Assembly (NCBI GenBank): GCA_963920635.1
Contig: OY987299.1
Coordinates: 27,916,901 to 27,980,900, forward strand
Length of the DNA stretch: 64,000 bases
DNA from: Pseudeuparius sepicola
Lineage: Eukaryota; Arthropoda; Insecta; Coleoptera; Anthribidae
Direction of reading: 5' to 3'
Below, piece after piece: positions 22,001-33,782 of the stretch. Every line of letters starts with the position of its first letter. The stretch's first letter is position 1. A program made the translations under genes and the position numbers. A model generated the notes under the pieces. The model was not told where the DNA came from. It made no database searches and worked only from the letters and a program-made list of their open reading frames with translations.

Positions 22001-24697
22001 AAATGTAACTATTCAGACTCCTAAACAGCAGATATTTTATCAGTTGCTGTCGGCCGCTATCGAAAAATATCCTCTCCGAATCCATATCAACACAATTTCC
22101 GGCATTTATCATATTCCAGCAAACAATATATCCATAAATGTATCATTGTGTCAACAGCGCATTGTTTTTGTGACTGCAAACTCAGAAATAAAAAGACTCC
22201 TGCGCGTCCGGACAGTTAGTTTTCTGAAACGGCTAAAAATAATAACGTCATAAATGCTTATTTTTAAACACGGGAGCGTAGTTGGTGTGTCTGCCTACGA
22301 CACGGCACTGGTCTGCCTCTATAGGGATGTCGTCACCGGTGCTATATTTGTAGAGGTTGATGTGCAGTTGATTGGGATTGTTTTCAGAGTCTCGTTAATC
22401 CAACCAATTTGAAATTTGAGGGAGATGTAATTCTACGTCTTTACTCGTGGATCGACTTGACGGGAAATCTAAATATACCGAAGTGCTTGGGAGAAGGGGG
22501 AGTGCCAGGTTTAATTGCTAAATCAATTTATTTATCAAAAATGTCAAGATATCAATTTGGTATGTTCATGTTATATTATTTATATTTTATATTTGTATAA
22601 ATAGATGTAATATTTTATATTTGTTGTTTTTTATATTTGGATATTCTATAATAAATTTGATTTAACCGATCAAAGATATATGTCCAATGCGGAGGTACCT
22701 ATCGTTTTACTTACTTTTCTCTACATCGGATATCGTGTTTCTAAATATAGAAACTCGTTTGGTAATTTCTTACTTTAACAGAATGGATATGAGTGTTATG
22801 TTATTTTGTTCGGAATTGAAAAATATTTCCTAATACATGTTTTAGCATACAATCCAGAAATATATGAGGCAAATACCCTATTTTGTAAGACAAACATTTC
22901 ACTAAAAAAACTACATTAGAATACGAATTTTACCGATATGGATGGTACCTTGTTTGCATGTTAAAAAATAACGATTATTCTAAAATTTTATTTGGGAAAA
23001 ATGAATGAAATCTGAAAACCTGGATACTATCCTAATCATAAACCCTGTAAGATTACCCCAGAAAAATATATGGTACAACCCTGGCTCTGCGTGAGTAGAC
23101 TATGATGAATGATAGTTTGTGTTGTCAACCTTCGAGAAATTAATTATGTTTAGGGGAAAATACTTCACTAGCATATTTTGCAGACAATACTATCATCACG
23201 AAGAAGTGAACTATTTTTTCTACAAATGATAACCAATTTTCTGTTTGAACAATAAATACATCCCTATACATAGAAATGTCAATATTTCTCTTGCTTGTCC
23301 TTGAACACAATAACATGTCGAAAATGCAAATACGAAAATAAAATGTCGAATTTTGAAGTTTGAAGGCGAAGGGATGTGACGTAAAGTATTACTTACCTGT
23401 AGTTTTCAAAAACAGCCAGACTTAACAAAGAGATGCATTGAAGTTTTTATGTGCGAAAATTTATAAGAATTTAAACACGCTGGTACCTACCTAGTAAATA
23501 ATGATTGTGTAATAATATTTATTAAATCATACGGGTTGCATTATAACTAGTTATACAACATCATTTTAGCGACGATATGTTTTAGATATTTCAAAGATAG
23601 TTTCATATTTTTGCAAGATATAGAGGTTGGCAAATTTTTGGTTCTTCGGAACCCCTAAGAAATCCGGTTTTAAAGTGCCCAAATGGTCCCTAATTCCACC
23701 TTATTTTTATCATTGCGACTACGTAGTGTCCTCAGGGTAAGATACATACTTTCTACTAAGCTACTTTGGCCTGTTTTTCACTGATTTTTTATTCGTTGGT
23801 TTCAGATTCCTCTATACTATTTTACCTATACGTGTTGTTTAAGGTTTTGACTAAGCCTTTTGACATAAATTTTACTAATATTAATTTTCCACATTCGCAT
23901 ACATTATTTGACCACGTCTAGAAAGGTAAGCACCTATTTTTATTCAATTTTATTGTATAACTTTATTACTCCATACAAGTTTCCTAATTCAATATATTTT
24001 TCTAGCTTTAAATTTTCTGTAATGTTACCCTGCTGAAGATGACCCCCCAGGAGCGTTGAAACATAATTATGTACAGTTGATATTAAAGAAACTGTGTTTG
24101 TGGAGCTGAGACTGTAAGTTTTTGCCCTTATCGTTGTAATATGGAATGAGGTTAATATAATAGAATAATAGGTAGGTACTCGTATGTAAGCAAATAATTC
24201 AGATAATGGATTGGCTGTTATATGCCCTAATTTCTTTCCATATCTAGATTCTTTCTTCGAAAACGGTATCATCCAAGAGCGGAATCCCCCTCTGCTGCTG
24301 CCCTTTACGCATATTGGTGTTACCTATTGAAACCGAATCAAATCCTGTGTCATCTTCAGGGAGTGGAAAAAGCGATGGAGAAAATAGGGAAACTCATTCA
24401 ACTAATCATTTCAGAATTTTAAAAAATCTCATTACTCGCAGCGTAAAACTCTCCATTTACCAGGAGTTTTGAAAACTAAGTACGTTAATCTCTTATTGTA
24501 TTTTTCTGATTAAAGTGACCAAAACTCAAAATCGGAATATCATATTTAATTATACTTATATATTTGGGGTGTTTTTGGAGAAACAATATATTCAAAAATA
24601 ATCAGGTGAGGGAAGTAGAGTAGGTGCTTATAGGTACTTGAAATTATTCAGAAATAATTATTATATTGCATTAGGTAAGATAACATTTATTTACATA
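22001..24697. other. Long AT-rich spacer
   Basis: Nothing recognised as a gene. A CTGAAGATGACCCCCCAGGA...GAAACAT module occurs at about 24033-24064. The 110-codon minus frame at 23940-24272 crosses it and has no family features. Confidence 0.45.
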
Positions 24698-25321
24698 CAG
24701 GGTGTTCCTCAACCTATACGCATAAACTTGGGAAATTGTAGCAGAGGACAAATAATGGCCAGTTATCGAAAAAAATATAATAAAATATTTTTTGTTTTGA
24801 GGATACAGTGAAAAAACTTTTACAGATAAGCAGCAGTACTTTGTTGTTGGCTGTCTTCAATGACGTCTTAACTGTAAGACGCTATTCTTGTTTATTTTCA
24901 CGCGAACAAAAGTATGGTACGTAATTTCGTAAACGAAGAACTTATGGACATGGTACCTACTAGCATAATGGAGAAGCACGTCAAAATTCAGTGGCTGCAT
25001 CTCATCTTTATGCCCAAAGATATCCTCAAAGATTACATCCAGGAATTGAGGTTTTTTTGCGTGTGATTCAGCAAGGCAGAGAAACTGGCAAAACAAAAAA
25101 CAAAACAAAACGGGCCGATCGTGTGGGGCCTTCATGCATTCGCAGGGCTCAACTGTGTATCGAAAATCAAGGAAATATCATTTTTATTTTATTACACTAA
25201 ATTCTAGTTCTGTGTTTTTTAAAACAAAAATATTGTATTACATTTTTTTTAAATAATTGGCCGTTATTTGTCCTCTGCTACAATTTCTCAAGTTTATGCG
25301 TATAGGTTGAGGAACACCCTG
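24698..25321. mobile_element. TIR element with internal transposase fragment (624 bp)
   Basis: TIRs of about 60 bp: the left starts CAGGGTGTTCCTCAACCTAT and the right is its inverse, both reaching a GTAGCAGAGGACAAATAA block. TA flanks at 24696-24697 and 25322-25323. The interior keeps only the N-terminal part of a transposase, so this looks like an internal-deletion derivative of an autonomous element. Confidence 0.88.
24914..25110 (+). pseudogene. DUF4817-type HTH fragment of a Tc1/mariner-like transposase
   Basis: Starting at the ATG at 24914 the frame reads MVRNFVNEELMDMV. One shift later, from about 24968, it continues NGEARQNSVAASHLYAQRYP, then QRLHPGIEVFLRVIQQGRET. This is the layout of the DUF4817 helix-turn-helix found at the N-terminus of many insect transposase-like proteins (F-x-NEE-x-DM, then YGEARQN-A, then LY-x-x-R-x-P-x-R-HP). 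The DDE part is absent. The fragment is held between matching TIRs, linking CAGGGTG-type ends with this transposase family. A frame shift and the missing catalytic domain make it non-functional. Confidence 0.75.
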
Positions 25322-25323
25322 TA

Positions 25324-26071
25324 TATTATGATTGTGTACTTACATTTAATCAAAAATACCTACGTTAAAAAGACGCTTGGCCTTGGTTACAAAGTTTTGA
25401 GCTATTATCAGAAACCTATAGATTGATGAGACCATCTCTATAAGTATTGTATAAGAAATATTCTTAAACCATTCTCAGTTAATTTTGTGAAGCAAGTTTA
25501 GCAATTTTTTATTTATTTAAGAAATGTCAATCAATAAAATCGATCCTGAGATCCATAATTCACTGAGTGAACAGTGGTTACAATTTATTGTTTCTTAGAT
25601 AAGGAAAAAGTTAAATGTATGTAAATGCTTTAGGTAATTAATTACACACCAAACATGTGCCTTTTTCAATTACGATTCTTTAACCTTACTTCTTAAATTT
25701 AATTTAAATTTAAGATAGCTATGCTTTTGTCGAATAAGCGTCACCGCTGACGTCACAGCGCGGACGTACCGTTATGTGTTTATCGTTGATTTACCCCAAA
25801 AAATACCCGAAACACCGACTTGCACTGGCTGGAGAACATACAACTGTAAGAATAAGCAGAATTGTTCTCTGTATCGGACAAACCCTTCTAAGAATAATTA
25901 AAACCTTGAAAATTTTTGTCATGCCATAGCATTGAGTAAATTATTATTTGTTAAGAGGAACAGCTGCGAAATTTGAGAGTACATTTTTGAACAAAATGTT
26001 TACAAAATAATGAATTTTTCATTGTGTTTATTGTTTATTAATTTTTTCTTGAATCTTGTTTTTGTTGCTAT
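25324..26071. other. AT-rich spacer
   Basis: No gene recognised. A CTGACGTCACAGCGCGGACG block near 25748 contains a TGACGTCA palindrome. Confidence 0.45.
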
Positions 26072-26191
26072 CTGTTTCGGCAGAACTTCAAACTGTTTGG
26101 AATCAGTTTGAAACTGCAAGGAACATGCCCGGTTTCTTTCCTGGGTTATTTTCAAACTGATTTCAAACGGTTTCTAGTTCTGCCGAAACAG
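26072..26191. repeat. 120-nt near-perfect hairpin
   Basis: The arm 26072-26113, starting CTGTTTCGGCAGAACT, is inverted at 26150-26191 with about 38 of 42 positions paired and a ~36-nt loop. The size fits a very small MITE or a pre-miRNA-like fold. No target duplication is clear. Confidence 0.75.
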
Positions 26192-26851
26192 ACCTAAGTA
26201 ATATTTTACTCAATGGCCCTAGCTTTTACTTGTCAGTTTGGGAAAACAAAATGATTCACAGGGTGCGACGTCATGTTATGCCAAAAAGCTTCTGAAAGTG
26301 ATCAATAATGGTTGTCAAATGTCAAACAGTGACATGAAAATATTGACATCATTTATAAGTTTAGTCGAGTGATATATTACTTTAACTTTGTCTGATTTTT
26401 CTTGATATAGGGTATCTAGGATAGTGCTAAAAACGGATGCTATAGTAATAATGATTGTAACATATTCTTAATTTTACACCGTGTTTCGGAGAGGAATGTA
26501 TATAAAATTTACACAATATGGGTTATTTTAAGACGCAACAATTTTCATATAAACATTTGTACTTTATTGTATAATGGATCACAAACTATAGATTTAAATA
26601 AAATTTGGCACGGTTACTTTAATATCAAAGCGTGGAATAAATTTTTCATGAAGACATAAGTCTTAAATAATTATAATTAGTATTTTAAAATATTAAAATA
26701 TTTTAAAATTTACACCCGCTAGGTTAGGCAACTCTTAGCTATTTGCAAGCTATTGAGTAGGATGTTCGGGGCATGAGTGAGTAAAACTACTCGTTCGGAG
26801 AATATTTACTTTCCTATAAATAAGTTTAAACCGCGTGGCAAGACGATTAAG
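26192..26851. other. AT-rich spacer
   Basis: No gene recognised; includes a self-complementary AATATTTTAAAAT stretch near 26680-26710. Confidence 0.45.
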
Positions 26852-26854
26852 TAA

Positions 26855-28387
26855 TAGTAGGGGAGCCCAAGAGGGGATTTTGGGATTTACTCAAGCGCGG
26901 CAGATTAACATATGGGCGGATACCTTGCACCCTGTTGAGTACCTCCACCATATCTAAGCCCTCTATACAGGGCCGCGCGTGTAGGGCAGCCGATCAGAAT
27001 AGTAAAAAAAATCGATAGGTGGATATACTCGAGCGCGTCAGATTAAGATATGATGGGTTAATTACATGCTGAAAAGTGTGCATTTCAATAATCTGATGAT
27101 TTGGGCGTTACGTGAGGGGGTAGGAGGGTCACAAACTTGCAAAAAAAACGTTACCTCGACTTTCTCGAGCGCGGTCGAGTATTTTTTTATTTTGAAGGAA
27201 ATAATTCAAGGATGACGGGAAAAATATAATCTGCCGATTTCCACAAGCCAAAGTAACAAAAATCGTCGATAAAGTTTAGCGCGTGCAGCTAGCCGCAGTG
27301 AAGCATGTATTCCACACTACGCGCCTCTCTCTCCCTTTCACTCTTTCTCTCGCAACGTCCCCACACGCCAGCCATCACGCCATCACAGCTGATCACAGCA
27401 CTCGTGGTATTATATGTACAGGGTTATTCAAACTCGATGTCCCTGGCCTATTGTGGGCAAACGAAAAGAGAAAAAATATATCTGCTTCCGGGGTCTTAAA
27501 TGGGACCAAACGAAGACTAAATTAAGATAAAATTGAGAATATTTGACAAACGACGCTCTGCGTCGCGGCGCCCTTAGAATTTTTTTTGTAACGAACGTAC
27601 ATTTTTTATTTGATATTTGGATAGATCTGCTTTTTATCTATAAGTTTTATTTTAGACGTTTTGTCAAATTTTGATTAGTTTAAGAAATATAGGTAATAAA
27701 ATATTTGAAAAGTCCACGTTCAACACCATGTAATATAGAAAATATATTATGAAGAGCATATTATGTTTGACAACATATTTTTCTTAGAAAACGCAAATAT
27801 TCATTAAAAAAATCATGAACAAAATTTTTTTCAAACCGGCAGATTAAGAAAACCCCTCCAAATAATCGTCAGATTATTGGATCAGCACGACCAGGACATC
27901 AAGCTGAACCGTCTATATGAAAATCTGACGCGCTCGAGTATTTCAAATTGGCGATTTTTTTTGCATTTTTAAAAAGCCGCCACGAGCTGGCGTCATATCC
28001 GAATCGTCAGTCTATTGAATGGGAGCTTCTTTCGCGTTCACTTAACATCCCTTCTGAATATCTGACGCGATCGAGTAAATTTTTTTCTTCCCATTTTTAA
28101 CCCTTCCGTACGGCCGCCCCCACCATGCAAACCGGCAGATTAACATACCTACGTCATCGGAGACACGTTGGGCATAAATATACACTATCAACATTTGACG
28201 CGCTCTAATATCTCCATGTGACTATTTTTTTTACATTTGTGAAAGCCTGTAGACGCCCCCCCCCCCACCGGTGGAAGGGTATATATCATATAACCTTTTT
28301 TTCTTTCTACCATCTAATCTTCATAATCCAATAGGTCCCCACGACGCTCGAGTAAATCCCCATTTAGCATCGTGGGCGCCCCTACTA
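26855..28387. mobile_element. Foldback-like element built of ~137-bp inverted module arrays (1.53 kb)
   Basis: The ends are inverted: TAGTAGGGGAGCCCAAGA at the left and TAGTAGGGGCGCCCACGA from the right. TAA borders both sides (26852-26854, 28388-28390), suggesting a 3-bp duplication. Inside, a core close to ATCTGACGCGCTCGAGTAAA recurs. It is reverse-oriented near 26887, 27025 and 27164 (spacing 138 and 139 bp) and forward near 27923, 28060, 28192 and 28343 (spacing 137, 132 and 151 bp). A second box, CCGGCAGATTAA, accompanies the forward units at 27836 and 28131. The centre (27240-27830) is different, more mixed sequence. No transposase frame is present. The architecture resembles foldback elements with tandem-repeat TIRs; I do not recognise the family. 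Confidence 0.75.
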
Positions 28388-28390
28388 TAA

Positions 28391-28860
28391 CCGTTCGCAG
28401 CGACTACAAAGTAAACTCCCAGACGACGTCCGTCCCCAGACAGTAAGTGTTATTGGGTGAGATTGGACAGGGGTCCCTTGTTTCCAGTGCAAACCCGGCA
28501 TACGCCTACGAAAATAAAACAATACCCGATGGGGCCGTAGCGCAGGCGCCGCGCTCGGATATGTAAATATCCGAAATATCTTAGGAGCCATATAATGCAA
28601 ATCCCGGAGTTCTTCTGCGCGGTTTGTAAACGCCACCAGTCCTGTCCGCCCATTTGATGCAAGGAATTTTAAGTAAAACACCTCCGAACCGGTTTCAGGG
28701 GATATTGCTCCGCATATATGTTTCCCGGTGGAAACCTCACAGGACTTGAGCAGCAATGTGGGCTTGCAATAATTAGAAAAAAAAACATTAGGAATTTCGT
28801 ACGGAAGATGTACATTCAAAATGACGAAAAAATTCCGAATAGCGACATTGGTCAAAATGG
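28391..28860. other. Moderately GC-rich block, function unknown
   Basis: Immediately right of the modular element the DNA is less AT-rich for ~350 bp. A 156-codon minus frame (28385-28855) spans it; its last codons run into the element boundary and its product shows no recognised domain, so I do not call a gene. Confidence 0.3.
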
Positions 28861-29230
28861 CATTGGTTTTCTTGAAATATATATTGGGTGGAAGGCGAAG
28901 GAACTGCTTAGGCCCTTTTTTTTTGTTGCTCCATGGGCCTTCTTTCCGATGGTAGAATATTTTGTTCTATAAGCTTATGAGAGTAGATTTGCTTAGAAAT
29001 TAACCACAACTTCTTTAATTAACAATGTTTGGGCCCATTTACTTTCTACATTTTACATAACATCGTATTCTATAAACTTATGATAGTTGAAATCATGCGG
29101 TCGGCTCTCATACTGAAAAGGTCGTAGAAATCATATTGTATGCAATTCGTTTGCAAAGGGCCTTTAGCGAACCCGAATTATATTTTAAAGAGGCCGAAGT
29201 CATTTTCATGCGCTAAGTAGATATAATTGC

Positions 29231-29278
29231 TATTGAACATCCTATTGAATATCCTATTGAACATCCTATTGAACATCT
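29231..29278. repeat. 12-bp tandem repeat, four units
   Basis: The unit TATTGAACATCC is repeated four times with one C-to-T change. Confidence 0.85.
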
Positions 29279-31320
29279 ACAGAGATTCGTTTTGTAACTT
29301 TAATATAACTCTACAATAAAAACGGTTCGTATGCCAAGGTTATCTTGATTTTAGTTAAAGTCTGCTTTACACATTTTTGTCCTAAATTAAACCGATGTTG
29401 TTAATTTTGAGTTACATTATCCTAGTAACTAAAAATAAATTTATAGATGAATCATTTCATTCCTCTACAAAGAAGTTGCTAAATGTAAACTATATTTAAA
29501 CTGTATTGATTTAGTTCTCTCACACTACCAAGATTTATTGCAAAGTGCCCTTCAGGCACGATATTCAGATTAAGAACTTTCGACGATCGATATCATTTCC
29601 TTAAAATATACCTACTTCATGAACCCTATGTCACCAGAGCTGCCTAACTTGTTAAATATCTTGCTGGGTATATACATACATAATTAGTTACCTATCCCTT
29701 GCAATATCTCAGTTAATTTGAAACTTTATTTCAACTTAACACTATCTAGTTATTATTTTATTTAGAAAGAAAGTAAGAAATCTGACGTGGTGAGCTCTAA
29801 CTGAGATGGGAATATGTTCATCTACATGACAACTAATTTAGGGTATAGTTAACCTTTAAACTTCAAAGGCTATTTTGGGTTAGGATTACAACTAGTTCTA
29901 AGGCAGCCAACTCTAGGAGTTAGATAGATTTCAACTCGGCAAACTTTAAACTAAAGTTCCCTTTAAAATCAAAGGAACATTTGCAACAACTTTTATACAA
30001 TATTCAATATTTATGTTACAAAAGCTCCTTTAATTTTAAAAGCTAAGTACATTAGTTTGTTTATGATAATCCAACTAAAGTATACTGCCTTTAATCTTAA
30101 GGGATACTTTAGTTGAATTATGAAATTGACCCTTAAGAGATTTAAATCTTTGGTGTCCTATTTTTTTTCAACCTTCAACTTCTTAAATACCAAATAGGTG
30201 AATAGGAGGTGCTTACGACATACGTCAGAAAAATTCTGTTGGTTGGTATATGTACTTTTTAGCATATTTAAGAAAAAACCCTCAACCCAGAGGTAAGTCT
30301 TCTTGGGCGACCTTGTAAGGTGTTTGACAAAACATTTTTGCTTCAGGGTTTATTTAGTAGGTACCATTTTTTTTTGAAAAGTTTTTCTGTTCGGACCTGT
30401 GTTTCCTAGAGTGTGGTCACCAACATAGCTATAAGACCTGCCAGTGTTTTTTTAGACGTCGTGGTTTAGAAGATTCAATGACAGCTAAGTCCTGCTATAT
30501 TTTACTTTTACTTTTACCGTACCCTAACTAGTATAGCTAAATTAATTACGTGTACAATTGAGTGAGCGTATGCTGTTACAGCTTATTATTGCGTACCTTG
30601 TTACTATTATTGCGTTTGTGGTTAACTTTGCGCACGTTGTTATCTTTTTGCGTTCGTTATGATTTTTAGCAGAAGTCTTGTGAACTGCGCGTGTACATGG
30701 CTCGGGGATTTAATCCGACTTGTAAGAACCATTAAATTTTTGCTTAAGTACAGCTTGTCAAGTGTAGCATAATGCTTGGGAAAAGTTACTTCGCGCAGCA
30801 GAAATAAAAAAAGAACGCATTCGGATGATAAAGGCAACAATAGAATTCACACATCGCGCAACTCGAGTGCAGTCAAGGTAAAAAAATTTCGCTTGTGAGA
30901 TTCTTTTGTCCCTGGAAATTTAAACCATTTCCTGCCCAGGCTTGCAGCTAGATTTGACAAGCTGTATATAGGGATACTGCGCTTCACCGCAAAGGTGTGC
31001 AACTTTAAATTTGTTGATCTAATAAAGGTATAGCAGGCGAGTAATGTCATGGACCACGTTGTAAAATAAATAGTGTAATTTTTTTTGGTTTAATAGAACG
31101 AGTACCAGCACGTTAAATAAAACAAGTGGGGCCAGTATATTACAGATTGCCATACCGTTGACACAGCCCGTCTGAAACCTAGCAGCCGTGTTGATCTCGT
31201 AGATCTGAATCAATGAGGCAGCGAACATCTCTTGTGAATCTTCAAGGTTTATTTTACTTTGTTTATTTATTTATGTTTTTCTGTAAAACCCTACAATCTC
31301 TGTTAATAAGTAGAGCGGAG
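29279..31320. other. AT-rich spacer
   Basis: No coding frame, RNA gene or paired TIR that I can support. Confidence 0.45.
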
Positions 31321-31324
31321 TGAT

Positions 31325-31830
31325 AATAAAGTCTGCTATCGTATATGAAAAGAACAACTGTGTCATGTGCAAAAAGGCTGAATGGCACAGGTTGATGCAA
31401 CTATATAATAGATGTCAGAAACATAAACCAAGTAAAGCAAAGACCCCAATACTGAGCCTTGGGGACTCCGGAAGTTACGGGACAAAAGTTAAACGATATA
31501 TTTTTTTAAATTGTAACCTAACAAACCTAAAAATGTAGTTGTCCTAAACCCTTTACGAAACCCAATTGAAAATCATTAATCATTTTATTTACGATGATAT
31601 ATCCCGTGACTTGCGATTTTCGAAAATGTAGGAAGCAAGTTGATTGCTCTAAGATCTGAATATGACCGTAGATTACTAATTTCTGCTAATGGTTTGACCA
31701 CCGAATATTTCCAAACAGAAGGGAAATAACCAACCTCCAAATAGCTAGTTATGTGTGTAAAAAAGGGGCAATCACATCTAAACAAATTTGTAGCATTTTG
31801 AGTGAGAATGAAAGGTCAGGATTAAATTTA
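31325..31830 (-). pseudogene. CR1/Jockey-type LINE reverse transcriptase remnant
   Basis: Read on the minus strand, the upstream piece (about 31800-31600) contains GYFPSVWKYSVVKPLAEI and SYSDLRAINLLPTFSKIA, the standard opening of LINE reverse transcriptases. The downstream piece (about 31485-31340) contains FRSPQGSVLGSLLYLVYVSD, the motif normally written GVPQGSVLGPLLF. After one frame shift it reads FAHDTVVLF where the catalytic YADD box should be. So the first catalytic Asp of the box is His. The ~100 residues normally between the two blocks are largely deleted. No 3' tail or target duplication is identified. Clearly a dead fragment. Confidence 0.75.
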
Positions 31831-31864
31831 TGATTGTTATGGGAGGTGGTGGTATCGGGGCAAG

Positions 31865-31883
31865 TATGTGTGTGTGTGTGTGT
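31865..31883. repeat. (GT)n microsatellite
   Basis: About nine GT units after a GGTGGTGGTATCGGGG stretch. Confidence 0.8.
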
Positions 31884-32443
31884 TATGTACCTATATCTAT
31901 TGTTAGTGTATTATTGTTAACTGCTGTATATAGTATTATATATTTTTAAATTGCTGGATGTTAGGCAAGAAGAATAATAAAATATATAAAAAATAAGATT
32001 TTGTTATCTTATAAAAATCTATAAGAATAGGTCTGTGTCTGTGTGTTAGTCATGCCAAGAAAAGAACCTGTTCAAAGAAGAGTTGCCTGATAAATGCGGT
32101 AACATACAAAACAGGATGAAGTAAACAATGATAAGAAATATTTATTAACATCTGCGGAATTTTTAAGGTGATCGCGAAAGAAAACACTGCTACTTTTGTC
32201 TTGATATGAAGTGATTTCAGAGACTTCCACAGTTCTTTACTATTACGGCTATTCGATGGTATAAGAATATGCTCTTTTTCCTTGTCTTAGAGCAGTTGTG
32301 ACTAAATTATGTAGAATTTTGTAACAAATGAGATCCGATATGTTCCTTGCTTTTTTATACTTTGAAGCAGTTTTGTCTCTCAAATTCATCATGTTACGTA
32401 TGACAGGTGTTAGCCATGGAGCGAAAAGGTTTTTTTTTTATCT
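31884..32443. other. AT-rich spacer
   Basis: Nothing recognised. Confidence 0.45.
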
Positions 32444-33782
32444 CAGACCTAGAATAAGGGGACCCAGCATGTCACAGTCTATCGTATAGGAAAAGCGAAG
32501 CCTTGAGGGGAAGTTTGTTTTCTGTCGACTCCAAGGAGACCACAAGGGGGCTTGTACAAGGTTATGAATATGTGTAGTGTCCAGCTGCCATCAGGTTTTA
32601 TGTCAGTGCCATAGATTTTAACGGGGCCATAGATTATAAAGAAGCAAAATATTTCCCATCATAATTCACATAAACTTTCAAATTTGAATTGCCTTAAATT
32701 ACAAAGCAAAATTGACTTTGAATATTTACCTATGGTTATCTCGTTATGAAATAATGAATTGAGTTATAAATATTATCTAAAAATCTATATATTAATTTAA
32801 GTATCCTTATTATAGTTCTAATAACAAGAAATGTTGATAATCTTCGATCTGATTTACCTTTTTCTTGTGGAGTCAGCAACATAATAATAATATATGCATT
32901 GGGATCATTTTAAGTTTTCTATTTTTCAGATACTCAGATGTGTCAGTTAAAGGTAATGCACCTTTTTTAAGTGCCTGAAGTCACCTTTAGGTTAGGTTAG
33001 GTTAGGAATCCTAAAATTCCCATTATTTTTTTATTAAGCAGGTAGCTTCAGTCAGGTCTTCAGTTTATTAATTACAGCATTCTTACACAGATTTTTTAAA
33101 GATTTTATCTACGAGTTTATTTTAAGTTTGTGAGGTATCCTTGGGAACTAATGAACACCGAGAAAACTAGGTACATGATTCGAACTATTATATAGACCTA
33201 ATCTTGTTAGTCCATCCCAAAAACTGTGAAAGTTCTTCGGGTAGATGCATTCAACAAGAGAATAAAGTTCAAGTATATATATTACAAATTGATTGAGGAA
33301 CCTGGTAACAAGGTGCAATAGCGACAAATTGTAAATAAGTCTTCAAAGTTTAGTTTACGGCCTGATTAAACGTACTTTCCTGGCTAGAAATACGCCACTG
33401 AAAATTTTTGCAACCAATATTCTACAATTACATCGGTTCTTACCTGTGGAAAGTTAAGTAGGGGTAAAATCGGTCTGACTTATCATACTTACTACTTAAA
33501 TTCGTGGAAATAATTGCTAGAAATCAATTTCAACTATAAAATAAATTTGTTTCATTCGGTAGTTGGTATATTTTGCACTTGTTGACACAACATTGTCAAG
33601 TCTAATTTGTAGAAATCATGGAAATCATTATTAATTTTACTAACAATCAAGGTACTTGATATATTCATAGATTCTCTAATAAAATGGCATACTTGGCATC
33701 ACTGTTACCATTAGAATGTGGAAAGAATAGGCTTCGCTTTGGAAAGAATAATTATGGGTCCCCTTACTTTAGAGAGCTCCTG
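32444..33782. mobile_element. Non-autonomous hAT element, copy 2 (inverted, 1.34 kb)
   Basis: Inverted relative to copies 1 and 3: AATAAGGGGACCCAGCATGT near 32453 and GGGTCCCCTTACTTTAGAGA near 33757 mark the ends. The outermost bases are damaged (CAGACCTAG instead of CAGGGACTCTTT) and the 8-bp flanks (TTTTATCT and TTTTAGAC) match at only 5 positions, so this is the oldest of the three copies. It carries extra AT-rich sequence around 32690-32900 absent from the others. Confidence 0.75.
32987..33006 (+). repeat. (TTAGG)4 telomere-type tract
   Basis: Four exact units of TTAGG, the common insect telomere repeat, inside hAT copy 2. Too short to mean a former telomere; slippage or double-strand-break repair is enough. 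Confidence 0.7.

Noticed and set aside
22275..22360. Possible tRNA or SINE head (GCGTAGTTGGTGTGTCTGCC)
   Set aside because: An A-box-like start is visible but there is no B box and no cloverleaf pairing.
26887..28360. CRISPR-like regularly spaced repeats
   Set aside because: The repeats are in two opposite orientations, spaced ~137 bp with related spacers and bounded by TIRs in an insect genome; a transposon array explains them.
28385..28855. 156-codon minus frame
   Set aside because: No recognised domain, the stop lies in the border of the modular element, and no splice or start context supports it.
32987..33006. Former telomere
   Set aside because: Only 20 bp, with no subtelomeric sequence, and located inside a transposon copy.
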